DNA of 64,000 nucleotides from Roseovarius sp. MMSF_3350. GTDB taxonomy: Bacteria; Pseudomonadota; Alphaproteobacteria; Rhodobacterales; Rhodobacteraceae. Location of the stretch: assembly GCF_030733425.1 (NCBI RefSeq), contig NZ_JASHIZ010000010.1:84763-148762 (forward strand), written 5' to 3'. Positions 8,894 to 16,866 of this stretch are shown here, piece after piece. The translations under genes were made by a program, and so were the position numbers. Position 1 is the stretch's first letter, and each line of letters opens with the position of its first letter. Below the pieces are notes generated by a model that saw nothing but the letters and a program-made list of their open reading frames with translations, had not been told where the DNA came from and ran no database searches.

Positions 8894-8920
8894 GACCTGC
8901 AAAACGCTGTTTTGCAGGTC
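8894..8920. repeat. Perfect 12-bp palindrome overlapping the yicC stop codon
   Basis: Arms GACCTGCAAAAC (8894-8905) and GTTTTGCAGGTC (8909-8920) around a 3-nt loop, no mismatch. The right arm overlaps the first two bases of the yicC stop codon (8919-8921), so the hairpin begins exactly where translation ends. The position suggests mRNA 3'-end protection or termination rather than an operator. Together with 8873-8893 it makes a tandem of two hairpins. Confidence 0.75.
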
Positions 8921-9827
8921 ACTCCACATTCTGCACCTGTTCGCGCATCTGTTCGATCACGCTTTTCAGTTCCAGCCCCACGCTCGTCAACTCGCTGTTC
9001 TGTGCCTTGGAACACAGCGTGTTGGCCTCGCGGTTGAACTCCTGCGCGAGAAAGTCGAGCTTGCGGCCCGCGGGGCTGCCGCCGGCGATCAGGTCGCGGG
9101 CGGCGGCGACGTGGCTGCGCAGGCGGTCGATTTCCTCGGTGACGTCGGTCTTCACGGCCAGTACCGCCAGTTCCTGGGCGATGCGGGCCTCGTCGACGCC
9201 GTCGGCATTGTCCATCACGCGCTGAAGCGCGGCGCGGAAATTCGCCTCGGTCTCGGGGCGGCGGGCCTCGGCGGCGGCGGCGGCGGCGTCTGTCAGCTCG
9301 GCAATGCGGGTCAACTGGCCGGTCAGCACCTCGGCCAGCGCCGCGCCTTCGCGGCGGCGCATGGTCAGGAAGCTGCTGAGAACGGTTTCGAAATCGGCCA
9401 GTAGCGCCTTGCCGAGTGCGGCGGTATCCTCGTCCTGGGTGCCGGGCTCGAAGACGCCGCGGAGGGCCAGCACGTCGGCGGCGTTGGCCGGCGCGAGCGA
9501 CAGGCCCATTTCCATGGCTCGCGCCTCGATCCGGGTCATGGCGGTCAGCACCACGCCGAGCTGTGCCTCGTCGAGCCGGGCGCTGGAGCCGCCGTCCTGG
9601 GCCTGAAGCTTCAGCGACAGGGTGACGTTGCCGCGCCCGAGCGTCGCAGTCAGCCGCGCGCGCAGGCCGGCCTCGAGCCCCTCGATCCAATCGGGCACGC
9701 GCAAGCGCAGGTCGAGCCCGCGCCCGTTGACCGCGCGCAGGTCCCATGTCCAGCCGAAGCGCCCCTGCGCGCCCTGCCCCGCAGCAAAGCCGGTCATGGA
9801 ATTGAGCTGAGGGGGCGCATGTGTCAC
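8919..9827 (-). CDS. yicC: YicC/YloC-family endoribonuclease
   Basis: 302 residues. Matches the YicC family: an N-terminal domain beginning LNSMTGFA and containing WDLRAVNGRGLDLRLRVP, and a C-terminal domain (DUF1732) with the conserved DVTEEIDRLRSHVAAARDL and GRKLDFLAQEFNREANTL. Family members are stress-related endoribonucleases. The start is GTG with AAGGA nine bases upstream; an ATG ten codons later at MTGFA is the alternative. It lies upstream of gmk, the usual arrangement, though about 245 bp of repeat-rich DNA separates them here. Confidence 0.93.
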   Translation of the reverse strand: MTHAPPQLNSMTGFAAGQGAQGRFGWTWDLRAVNGRGLDLRLRVPDWIEGLEAGLRARLTATLGRGNVTLSLKLQAQDGGSSARLDEAQLGVVLTAMTRIEARAMEMGLSLAPANAADVLALRGVFEPGTQDEDTAALGKALLADFETVLSSFLTMRRREGAALAEVLTGQLTRIAELTDAAAAAAEARRPETEANFRAALQRVMDNADGVDEARIAQELAVLAVKTDVTEEIDRLRSHVAAARDLIAGGSPAGRKLDFLAQEFNREANTLCSKAQNSELTSVGLELKSVIEQMREQVQNVE

Positions 9828-10138
9828 GGGTGTTGGTCCTTTGCGGCGGGGCCATGAAATGCCCGTTCCTGCGAAGGTTTCCTAGTGCGTCGGCGCCCCC
9901 TTCGCAAGCGGTACGCGCAGCGAGGAATTAACCAATCGGTAAGAAAAATAAACAAATCAGGCAGAAATATGGCACAATTGCTCCAGGTCGGGCCGCTTCT
10001 GATTCAAGTTGATCGGACCGCGGGTTGGTACCGGGGGACCAGGCGTGGGGCTCGACCGAACGATCCGGGCGGGCAGCGCCCGTGTCCGGATCCGAATTAC
10101 GGTGGTGAAACCGGCCGCGCGCCGGATGGGGAAGATCG
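9828..10138. other. Divergent intergenic region without a gene
   Basis: 311 bases between yicC (minus) and the PAS gene (plus). It holds an A/T-rich patch near 9925-9970 that could carry promoters for either side, and a GC-rich remainder. A plus-strand open frame runs through it but has arginine/proline-rich composition and no ribosome site, so I read it as non-coding. No palindrome or RNA gene stood out. Confidence 0.5.
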
Positions 10139-10840
10139 ATGAAGGATGATTCTGGAAGCTCGTTTCCGGACAAGAGCACCGACCTTTGGCGCTCCGGCAG
10201 CGGGCCACGGCGGGCGGACCGCGAGGCCGACCTGCGGAAATTCGTAAGCTACTGGTCGGGGATGCGCCGGGGCGGCGACGTGCCGCTGCGCACCGAGATC
10301 GACCCGCGCGGCATCGAGAGCCTGCTGAGTAACGCGTTCATTGCGGAAAAGGTCGCGCCCGGCATCGCGCGGCTGCGCATCGCCGGCACGCATCTGTCGG
10401 ACGTGATGGGCATGGAAGTGCGCGGCATGCCCCTGTCGTCGCTGATCGCACCCGAAGACCGGGGACAACTGGCCGACGCGATGGTGGACCTGTTCGAGCG
10501 GCCCGCGACGCTGCGCCTGGACCTGAGCGCGCCCGGCGGCCTCCGCCGCGCGGCGATGGCCGCGACGCTGATCGTCCTGCCGCTGCGCAGCGACCTGGGG
10601 GATATCTCGCGCGCGCTGGGCTGTTTGGTGTCCTCGGGGCCGATCGGCAACACGCCGCGCCGGTTCCGCATCGTTGCGTGCAAGGTGACGCCGGTGGACC
10701 TGACCGAACCCGAAGCCACCGGGTTAGCGGAAGACCAGGCGCCGTTGTCGCCCCCTGCCCCGGCGCCGCGGCGCGAGCGGCCCGCGCCGCTGTCACATCC
10801 CAGCGAGCGGCCCTACCTGCGGCTGGTTCACAGTGACTGA
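10139..10840 (+). CDS. PAS-domain protein (PAS_5 family)
   Basis: 233 residues. The first 170 or so resemble the alphaproteobacterial PAS_5 family: DLRKFVSYWSGMRRGGDVPLR, then IDPRGIESLL, IAPGIARLRIAGTHL-like and a terminal region with LVLPLRSD-like strands (here LIVLPLRSD). A proline/arginine-rich tail (about 190-233) ends PYLRLVHSD. No effector domain or membrane segment, so it may be a small-ligand or redox sensor acting through a partner. The stop lies inside the 3' end of the convergent PPOX gene (13-bp overlap). Function not known. Confidence 0.8.
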   Translation: MKDDSGSSFPDKSTDLWRSGSGPRRADREADLRKFVSYWSGMRRGGDVPLRTEIDPRGIESLLSNAFIAEKVAPGIARLRIAGTHLSDVMGMEVRGMPLSSLIAPEDRGQLADAMVDLFERPATLRLDLSAPGGLRRAAMAATLIVLPLRSDLGDISRALGCLVSSGPIGNTPRRFRIVACKVTPVDLTEPEATGLAEDQAPLSPPAPAPRRERPAPLSHPSERPYLRLVHSD

Positions 10841-11454
10841 GCTGCCTCCAGCCGGGCCTTGAGTGCGGCGTTCTCTGCGCGCAGGCTGGCCAGCTCCTGT
10901 TGAAAGGGTTCGAGGATCGGGCCCAGTTCCTCGACCGTCAGGCGGACCGGAATATGCTGCGGGCAGTTCCAGTCGAACCCTTCGACGGTGATGACGACGG
11001 CCCGCTCGGGGCGCGCCTTGTAGCCGTCATCCGTCAACCGCGAGATCAGATCGGGGTCGTCGCTGAGTTGCACGCGCCCCAGGATTTTGAGCCGCGCCTG
11101 GTTGGGATAATCCATCAGGATAAGAGAGATACGGTCGTTCTCCGCCAGGTTGCCGGTGGAGATATACTGCCGGTTGCCGCGATAATCCGCATAGCCCAGC
11201 GTCTTGTCGTCCAGCACCTTGAGAAAACCGCGCGGGCCGCCGCGGAACTGGACATAGGGCCAGCCCGTGGCGCTGACCGTGGCCTGGTAGAACCCGTCGC
11301 GCAGGGCGATGAACTGTGCCTCGTTCGGGCCGAGACGGTCGTCGGCGGGGGCGTCGGGACCAAGGCTGCGGGCATACATCGCGGCAGAGCCCTGCTTTTC
11401 CTGCATGGCGCGGACGGCGTCGGTGAATGCCAGTTGGTGGAAGGTTTTCGCCAT
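10828..11454 (-). CDS. Pyridoxamine 5'-phosphate oxidase-like FMN-binding protein
   Basis: 208 residues from the ATG chosen here (MAKTFHQLAF), which has AAGGA nine bases upstream; an ATG three codons earlier is worse placed. Split-barrel flavin-binding fold: YVQFRGGPRGFLKVLDDKTLGYADYRGNRQYISTGNLAENDRISLILMDY is the family core, followed by strands RLKILGRVQL. A leucine-rich, probably coiled-coil tail (about 180-208) is present. Members bind FMN or F420-like cofactors; the substrate here is unknown. Genuine PdxH is unlikely because the PLP-binding C-terminus of PdxH is missing. Confidence 0.85.
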   Translation of the reverse strand: MAKTFHQLAFTDAVRAMQEKQGSAAMYARSLGPDAPADDRLGPNEAQFIALRDGFYQATVSATGWPYVQFRGGPRGFLKVLDDKTLGYADYRGNRQYISTGNLAENDRISLILMDYPNQARLKILGRVQLSDDPDLISRLTDDGYKARPERAVVITVEGFDWNCPQHIPVRLTVEELGPILEPFQQELASLRAENAALKARLEAAQSL

Positions 11455-11567
11455 GGTCTGCATCCTTTGTCGGGCCTGATACGCGTCCTAGATCGGGCGC
11501 GCGCCCAGGTTTCGCAAATCACGACAGTGCGAGGGACGCGCGGCGGCGCACAGCATCGGTGCGGGGA

Positions 11568-12845
11568 TCACAGACCGTCGAACTGCGACTTCTGCGTCTC
11601 GTTCCAGCGCACGGTCAGGGTATAGCCGTCCTCGTCCTGCACCTCGTCCTCGACCAGCCCCTTCTCGAAGAGCCAGGCGCGTTTGCGCCCCGCGTCGAAG
11701 CCCAGCGTGACCGTCTCGACACGTGTGGTGCCCGCCAGCCGGGTGATGATCGTGTCGCTGAGCGCATCCATGCCTTCTCCGGTGATGGCCGACAGAAGCT
11801 GCACGTTTTCAAGCCGCGCGGCGCGGTTCTCGACCAGGGTGCGGTCCTCCGGCGTCAGGCGGTCGATCTTGTTCCAGACCTCGATCTGTGGCGTGGTCTC
11901 GAGCACGCCGAGGCTGATGAGGATCTCGCGCACGTCGCCGGCCTGGTCCTCGGTCTCGGGGTGCGAGATGTCGCGGACATGGACGATCAGGTCGGCGGCC
12001 AGCACCTCCTCGAGTGTGGCGCGGAAGGCGGCGACCAGTTCCGTGGGCAGATCGGAGATGAAGCCCACGGTATCGGACAGGATCACCTCGGGGCCGCCGC
12101 CCGGCAGGGCGATTTTGCGCATCGTGGGGTCGAGCGTGGCAAAGAGCATGTCCTTGGCCATGACCTCGGCCCCCGTGAGGTGGTTGAAGAGCGTGGACTT
12201 GCCGGCGTTGGTGTAGCCCACCAGCGCCACGATCGGAAACGGCACCTTGGCGCGCGCCGCACGGTGCAGGGTGCGGGTTTTCACGACCTTTTCCAGCTGG
12301 CGGCGCAGGCGGACGAGTTGTTCGTCGATGGCCCGCCTGTCCGCCTCGATCTGGGTCTCGCCCGGCCCGCCGACAAAGCCCAATCCCCCGCGCTGGCGTT
12401 CCAGGTGGGTCCAGGCTCGGACAAGACGGGTGCGCTGATAGCTGAGGGCGGCCATTTCGACCTGTAACACGCCTTCGCGGGTGGCGGCGCGGTCCGAGAA
12501 GATCTCGAGGATCAGTCCGGTGCGGTCGAGCAGTTTGACGCCCAGCTTCTTTTCCAGGTTGCGCTGCTGCACAGGCGAAACGGGCCCGTCGATCAGAACC
12601 AGCTCGACCTCGTTTTCCTCTACCAGCGCCTGCAGCTCGGCCAGCTTGCCCTTGCCGAAGAGCATGCCGGGATGCGGGTCGCGCAGGCGCACAACCGAGC
12701 CGCCCAGAACCTCGAGCCCCGGCAGGGCATGGCCCAGAGACACGGCTTCTTCGAGCGCGAGCGCCGGGTCACGGTCTCGGTCTGAACTGGGAATGTCCGG
12801 GTGCAGGACCCAGGCGCGGGTGTCCGAGCGTTCGGTGAGCGTCAA
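11568..12845 (-). CDS. hflX: GTPase HflX
   Basis: 425 residues. The N-terminal HflX domain ([38 protein letters not shown]) is followed by a helical linker with [15 protein letters not shown] and a TRAFAC GTPase domain: G1 [10 protein letters not shown]3 DTVGF and G4 NKID. HflX splits stalled or hibernating ribosomes under stress. It overlaps hfq by 4 bp (ATGA), the widely conserved hfq-hflX pair, so it is translationally coupled. Confidence 0.97.
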   Translation of the reverse strand: MTLTERSDTRAWVLHPDIPSSDRDRDPALALEEAVSLGHALPGLEVLGGSVVRLRDPHPGMLFGKGKLAELQALVEENEVELVLIDGPVSPVQQRNLEKKLGVKLLDRTGLILEIFSDRAATREGVLQVEMAALSYQRTRLVRAWTHLERQRGGLGFVGGPGETQIEADRRAIDEQLVRLRRQLEKVVKTRTLHRAARAKVPFPIVALVGYTNAGKSTLFNHLTGAEVMAKDMLFATLDPTMRKIALPGGGPEVILSDTVGFISDLPTELVAAFRATLEEVLAADLIVHVRDISHPETEDQAGDVREILISLGVLETTPQIEVWNKIDRLTPEDRTLVENRAARLENVQLLSAITGEGMDALSDTIITRLAGTTRVETVTLGFDAGRKRAWLFEKGLVEDEVQDEDGYTLTVRWNETQKSQFDGL

Positions 12846-13081
12846 GACGCGTCGTCGCCCTCATAAAGGCTGACCGGCTGGGACGGCATGATGGTGGACA
12901 CGGCATGCTTGTAGACAAGCTGTGACTGCCCGTCGCGGCGCAGCAGGATGCAGAAATTGTCGAACCAGGTGATGACACCTTGCAGCTTGACGCCATTGAT
13001 CAGGAAAACGGTGACCGGGATCTTGGTCTTGCGAACCTGATTCAGAAATGCGTCTTGCAGGTTTTGTCGGTCTGTTGCCAT
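12842..13081 (-). CDS. hfq: RNA chaperone Hfq
   Basis: 79 residues. Has Sm1 ([24 protein letters not shown], variable part included) and Sm2 with the diagnostic YKHAVSTI. The short C-terminus (SLYEGDDAS) is acidic and normal for alphaproteobacteria. It forms a hexamer that pairs small RNAs with mRNAs. It is coupled to hflX and lies downstream of trkH in the conserved ntr-trk-hfq gene order. The leader contains a small hairpin (13107-13126). Confidence 0.98.
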   Translation of the reverse strand: MATDRQNLQDAFLNQVRKTKIPVTVFLINGVKLQGVITWFDNFCILLRRDGQSQLVYKHAVSTIMPSQPVSLYEGDDAS

Positions 13082-13106
13082 TGTTTTTATAGCCTTTGTT
13101 CTTGCG

Positions 13107-13126
13107 AGGGGCCTTCACTCGCCCCT
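13107..13126 (-). promoter_or_regulatory. Short hairpin in the hfq leader
   Basis: AGGGGC and GCCCCT arms (6 bp, perfect) around an 8-nt loop, about 25 bp upstream of the hfq ATG. No U-run follows. It could shape the hfq 5' leader; hfq mRNA autoregulates in other bacteria, but nothing here shows that directly. May be chance in GC-rich DNA. Confidence 0.3.
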
Positions 13127-13260
13127 TTCTCCCTCAGCGGCGAGTATGGAGTGCGCGTTTCCGAGTTTCCAGCCCAAAAATCAATTCGTTGCGGTGTCTT
13201 GCCCGGGCGATGTTTCAGGCCTGTGACACCACGGCCCCGCGGCGCCGATATTGCCGGGCG

Positions 13261-14811
13261 TCAGCGGCGCCACAGGCTGGGGTTGAAAAGCGCGATGAGG
13301 GCCAGGGTTTCCATCCGCCCCAGCACCATCGCGGCGGAAAAGACCAGCTTGGCCGCCGGGCGCATCTCCAGCAGGCCGATGGGCGCGTCGGCGCCGACCT
13401 GGGTGAGCGGGCCCGCGGTGGCCAGCGCCGCGGTCGACAGCACGATCGCGTTTTGCAGGTCTTCCCCGACGGCCGCCATAAGGACGGTCACCAGCGCCAG
13501 CGACAGGGCGAAGAGCATGAAGAAGATCCAAGCGACGAACGCGCCCTCGCGGCGCATGCGGCGGGTGTGGACGCCGGCGCGCCCTACCGACGAGGGGTGG
13601 ATCAGCCGCTCCATCTCGCGCTGGCCGTGCAGGTAGAGCGCGTAGATCCGCAGGAGTTTCACGCCCCCCGCCGTGGTGGCCACGCCGCCGCCGAACATCG
13701 CCAGCCCCATGAGCAGCAGGCCCGGCGTGCCGAGCCCCGACCAGGATTGCGCAGCTTCCCACGCCGCACTTTGAAAGCCGGTGGTCGACAGGAACGACAT
13801 GACGGTGAAGGTGCCGCCCCAGAGCGCCTGAAGCGCCTGGCCGAAATCCTCGACCTGGTCGACGTCGAAGGCGCCCAGCCAGTGGCGCGAAAAGAGGATG
13901 AGCGGCACCCCGAGAACCAGCGCGGTGCCGATGCGGAACTCGGGGTCGTGCAAGACGCTGGTGGAGCGGCTTGTCAGGGTGTCGGACGAAAACGTCAGGC
14001 GTGACAGGGCGAAGAACATGAAGAGAAAGATCACGATCTCGCCGCCGTAGCCGCTGCCGGCGTTCTCGACCCCGCCGACGGCGGAGATGCCGCTGGTGGC
14101 GAGGGTGGACATGGCGTGCACGGCCGCCACAAGCGGTCGGTCGCCGCCCAGCATCAGCATCAGCCAGAGCACGCCGGTCAGCCCGATATAGACCGGCGCA
14201 AGCACCTTCGTGCTTTGTGCGATTCGCCGGGCGGAACTGGCGCGCCGAAAGCGGCTGAGCGCGTCCTCGCCCTGCCCCGGTTCGGCGGAGACGGTAATCT
14301 CGAACCCGCCGAGGTTCATCGGCGCCAGCACGGCCGAGGCCGCGATCCAGATCAGAAGCCCGCCGAACCAGCCGACCATGCCGCGCCACAGATGCAGGCT
14401 GTCGACCAGGCGGGCAGGATTGTCGAAAAGCGTGGCGCCGGTGGTGGTCAGGCACGACACCATCTCGACATAGGCGTTGAGAAAGCGCGTGGTCTCCAGC
14501 CCCTCGTAAAAGGGCAGCGCCAGAAACACCGGCAAAGCGGTATAGGCCAGCGCCAGCGAGGCCAGGTTCTGGATGTCCGAATTGTCCTGGCTTCGGCGGC
14601 CCGCGATCGCAAGACCCACCAGCACGAGAAAGGTGACGCCCAGCACGCTGGAATAGAGAAACGCGCGGGCGACGGAATGATCGTCCTGCCAAAACGCATG
14701 AAGCGCAGGGCCCAGCATGGCGATGCTGGCGATTCCGGTCAGCACGAGAATGAGCGGGAACCGCAGGATGCGGGCCGTCAGGCCCGGCGACGATGTCTCA
14801 GAAGAAATCAA
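13261..14811 (-). CDS. trkH: Potassium uptake protein TrkH
   Basis: Inner-membrane K+ channel subunit, 516 residues, with the four membrane-pore-membrane repeats of the TrkH/KtrB family. Pore-loop signatures are visible in each: SCLTTTGATLF, MSTLATSGISAVGG, MSFLSTTGFQSA, and LSTAALATAGPL. The C-terminus ends with LGRMETLALIALFNPSLWRR, a typical TrkH ending. It works with the TrkA gating ring encoded immediately upstream (14-bp overlap). Confidence 0.96.
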   Translation of the reverse strand: MISSETSSPGLTARILRFPLILVLTGIASIAMLGPALHAFWQDDHSVARAFLYSSVLGVTFLVLVGLAIAGRRSQDNSDIQNLASLALAYTALPVFLALPFYEGLETTRFLNAYVEMVSCLTTTGATLFDNPARLVDSLHLWRGMVGWFGGLLIWIAASAVLAPMNLGGFEITVSAEPGQGEDALSRFRRASSARRIAQSTKVLAPVYIGLTGVLWLMLMLGGDRPLVAAVHAMSTLATSGISAVGGVENAGSGYGGEIVIFLFMFFALSRLTFSSDTLTSRSTSVLHDPEFRIGTALVLGVPLILFSRHWLGAFDVDQVEDFGQALQALWGGTFTVMSFLSTTGFQSAAWEAAQSWSGLGTPGLLLMGLAMFGGGVATTAGGVKLLRIYALYLHGQREMERLIHPSSVGRAGVHTRRMRREGAFVAWIFFMLFALSLALVTVLMAAVGEDLQNAIVLSTAALATAGPLTQVGADAPIGLLEMRPAAKLVFSAAMVLGRMETLALIALFNPSLWRR

Positions 14812-16174
14812 TCGAGACCTGCAGGAGCTGTTCCACCCGGTTCACGTCGGACGCCAGCGCGAAGATCACCACCACGTCACCGGCTTCGATCCGCATGGTG
14901 CCGGAGGGTTTCAGCACCTTGTCCTCGCGCAACACACCCCCGACGAGCACGCCTTCGGGAAAGTCGATCTCGCGGATGGCGGCCCCGGCGATGTTTGAGG
15001 TGGACATGACCTCGGCCTCGATCACCTCGGCCTCGGCATCGCCGATGGAATAGACCGAGCGCACCCGCCCGTGCCGGACATGGCGCAGGATCGAACTGAC
15101 GGTGGTGGAGCGCGGGTTGATGTAGGCGTCGATGCCCAGGGGCTCCATCATCGGCAGCAATGTAGGGTCGTTGATCAGGGCGATGGCAAAGGGGCAGCCC
15201 TCGGCCTTGGCGCGCACGGCGGCCAGCATGTTGGTCTTGTCGTCGTCGGTGACGGCCAGCACCGCATCGGTGCGCGAGATGTTGGCCTCGGCCAGCAGTT
15301 GCGCGTCGAGACCGTCGCCGTTGAGCACGATGGTGCGTTCCAGCGCGTCGGCGGCGCGTTCGGCCACCTTGCGGTCGCGCTCGATCACCTTGACGCGGGT
15401 GCGCTTGCCGCGCTTCTCGATCCGCTTGGCGACGCTGAGGCCGATATTGCCGCCGCCGATGATGACCAGCCGTTCCTGGGTCTGCGAGGTCTTGCCGAAC
15501 ACCTCCATCGTGCGCGGCACGTCCTCGGTGGGGGCAAAGACATAGGCGTCGTCGCCGACGAAAAGCTGGTCCTCGGCCTCGGGCGCGAAAAGCTTGCCGT
15601 CGCGGCGGATGGCCAGCACCACCACCTCGAGCGTCGAGAAAAGATCGGTCAACTGCCGCAGGGGCGTGTTGACGATCGGGCAATCCTCGTCGATCCGCAG
15701 GCCCAGAAGCTGGGCGCGGCCTTCCATGAATGTTTCGGTGTCGAAGGCGGCGGGGGCGGCAAGGCGTTGCAGCGCGGCCTCGGCCACCTCGCGCTCTGGC
15801 GAGATCACGACGTCAATGGGCATGTGGTCGCGGCGGTAGAGGTCCGAGTAGATGGCGTCGAGATAGGATTGCGACCGCAGGCGGGCGATCTTTCGGTTGA
15901 TGGAAAAGACCGAGTGCGCCACCTGGCAGGTGACCATGTTGACCTCGTCCGAATGGGTGGCGGCGATGATCATGTCGGCATCGCGCGCGCCGGCCTGGTC
16001 GAGCACGTTGGGATAGCTGGCAAAGCCGTTGATGCCCTGCACGTCCAGCGTCTCGGTGGCGCGGCGCACCAGGTCGGGGTTGCTGTCGACCACGGTGACG
16101 TCGTTGCGCTCGCCCGACAGGTGGCGTGCGATCTGCCAACCGACCTGCCCTGCCCCGCAGATGATGACCTTCAT
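14798..16174 (-). CDS. trkA: Trk potassium system NAD-binding protein TrkA
   Basis: Cytoplasmic gating subunit, 458 residues, with two RCK modules. First Rossmann motif VIICGAGQVGWQIARHL at the N-terminus, second LVIIGGGNIGLSVAKRIE near the middle, each followed by a TrkA-C domain. The ATG at 16174 starts exactly at the Rossmann strand; an upstream 56-codon extension runs into the divergent promoter region and is rejected. It is the usual partner of trkH and in this order commonly follows ntrX. Here a divergent lipoprotein gene separates it from ntrX. Confidence 0.96.
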   Translation of the reverse strand: MKVIICGAGQVGWQIARHLSGERNDVTVVDSNPDLVRRATETLDVQGINGFASYPNVLDQAGARDADMIIAATHSDEVNMVTCQVAHSVFSINRKIARLRSQSYLDAIYSDLYRRDHMPIDVVISPEREVAEAALQRLAAPAAFDTETFMEGRAQLLGLRIDEDCPIVNTPLRQLTDLFSTLEVVVLAIRRDGKLFAPEAEDQLFVGDDAYVFAPTEDVPRTMEVFGKTSQTQERLVIIGGGNIGLSVAKRIEKRGKRTRVKVIERDRKVAERAADALERTIVLNGDGLDAQLLAEANISRTDAVLAVTDDDKTNMLAAVRAKAEGCPFAIALINDPTLLPMMEPLGIDAYINPRSTTVSSILRHVRHGRVRSVYSIGDAEAEVIEAEVMSTSNIAGAAIREIDFPEGVLVGGVLREDKVLKPSGTMRIEAGDVVVIFALASDVNRVEQLLQVSIDFF

Positions 16175-16275
16175 GGGCGGTGCCTTTTTTGACCCAATCG
16201 AGGGCTTTGCATGACAGATGGGGCGGTAACGGTCAATTGCTTTGTCCTGCGCGAAAAACGGCATAGAGTGTGGCC

Positions 16276-16749
16276 ATGAACCTGTACCGAGTCCCGTTTC
16301 TGATCTGCGTGGTCCTGACGCTTTCGGGCTGTCTGCCGACAAATGTCTATTACCGCGAAGGCGCGCCCGTAAGCGGGGTCGAGCGCGACCGCACGCAATG
16401 CGACGTGGCGGCCCTTCGGCAGGTGCCGGTCCGGACCCTGACGCGGTTCATCCCGCCGACCTACAGCTATCGCCCGATCTGCAACGGCGCCGGCAAGTGC
16501 CGGACGGTCCGGGTTCTGCTGTCGCCGGGACGGTGGGAAAGCTATGACGCCAACGAGGGGTTGCGGGCGCGGGTGGCCAGGCAGTGCATGGCCGACCAGG
16601 GGTACCAGAAGGTCAGCCTGAAGCCCTGCCCGCCCGAGGTGGTGGAGGCGACGGTGATCACCGCGACGCGGGTGCAGCCGCCGCTCACGGAAAATTCCTG
16701 TGCGATCCGCATCCGGGGCGGGAAATACCAGATCGTGAACCCGGAATAG
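16276..16749 (+). CDS. Predicted lipoprotein of unknown function
   Basis: 157 residues from ATG 16276 (a GTG two codons earlier is possible). Signal peptide with lipobox LSGC and lipidated C19, then a small Cys-containing domain (CDVAALRQVPVRTLTRF, CNGAGKCRTV, CMADQGYQKVSLKPC) with six cysteines after the lipobox one, which could form disulfides in the periplasm. I do not recognise the family. It is the only plus-strand gene between 10.9 and 24.2 kb and splits the otherwise conserved ntrX-trkA neighbourhood; its promoter must lie in the 101-bp spacer shared with trkA. Confidence 0.8.
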   Translation: MNLYRVPFLICVVLTLSGCLPTNVYYREGAPVSGVERDRTQCDVAALRQVPVRTLTRFIPPTYSYRPICNGAGKCRTVRVLLSPGRWESYDANEGLRARVARQCMADQGYQKVSLKPCPPEVVEATVITATRVQPPLTENSCAIRIRGGKYQIVNPE

Positions 16750-16826
16750 GGCGACGTGACCTGAAGGAGCGCCTGCGGCGCGCTTGATGTCTCGGCGGCG
16801 GGGCCGCCTCGGGGATGCCTCCGGCG

Positions 16827-16849
16827 GGGATATTTATGGCCAGAAGAAG
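16827..16849 (+). repeat. Recurrent extragenic motif, copy 2
   Basis: 23 nt (core TATTTATGGCCAGAAGAAG) identical to the stretch at 63944-63966 on the opposite strand and related to 8702-8724. It follows GC-rich hairpin-forming DNA (GGCGGCGGGGCCGCC about 16794-16808, then GCCTCCGGC 16817-16825) in the convergent gap between the lipoprotein gene and ntrX. No gene covers it. Confidence 0.8.
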
Positions 16850-16866
16850 CAGGCCTCCTGACCGCA

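Noticed and set aside
8669..8929. 86-codon minus-strand frame between yicC and gmk
   Set aside because: Made up of REP-like palindromes and the extragenic motif; ends inside gmk and starts inside the yicC tail. It looks like repeat DNA read as protein.
9885..10142. 85-codon plus-strand frame in the yicC/PAS spacer
   Set aside because: Arg/Gly/Pro-rich, no ribosome site, overlaps the start of the PAS gene in another frame.
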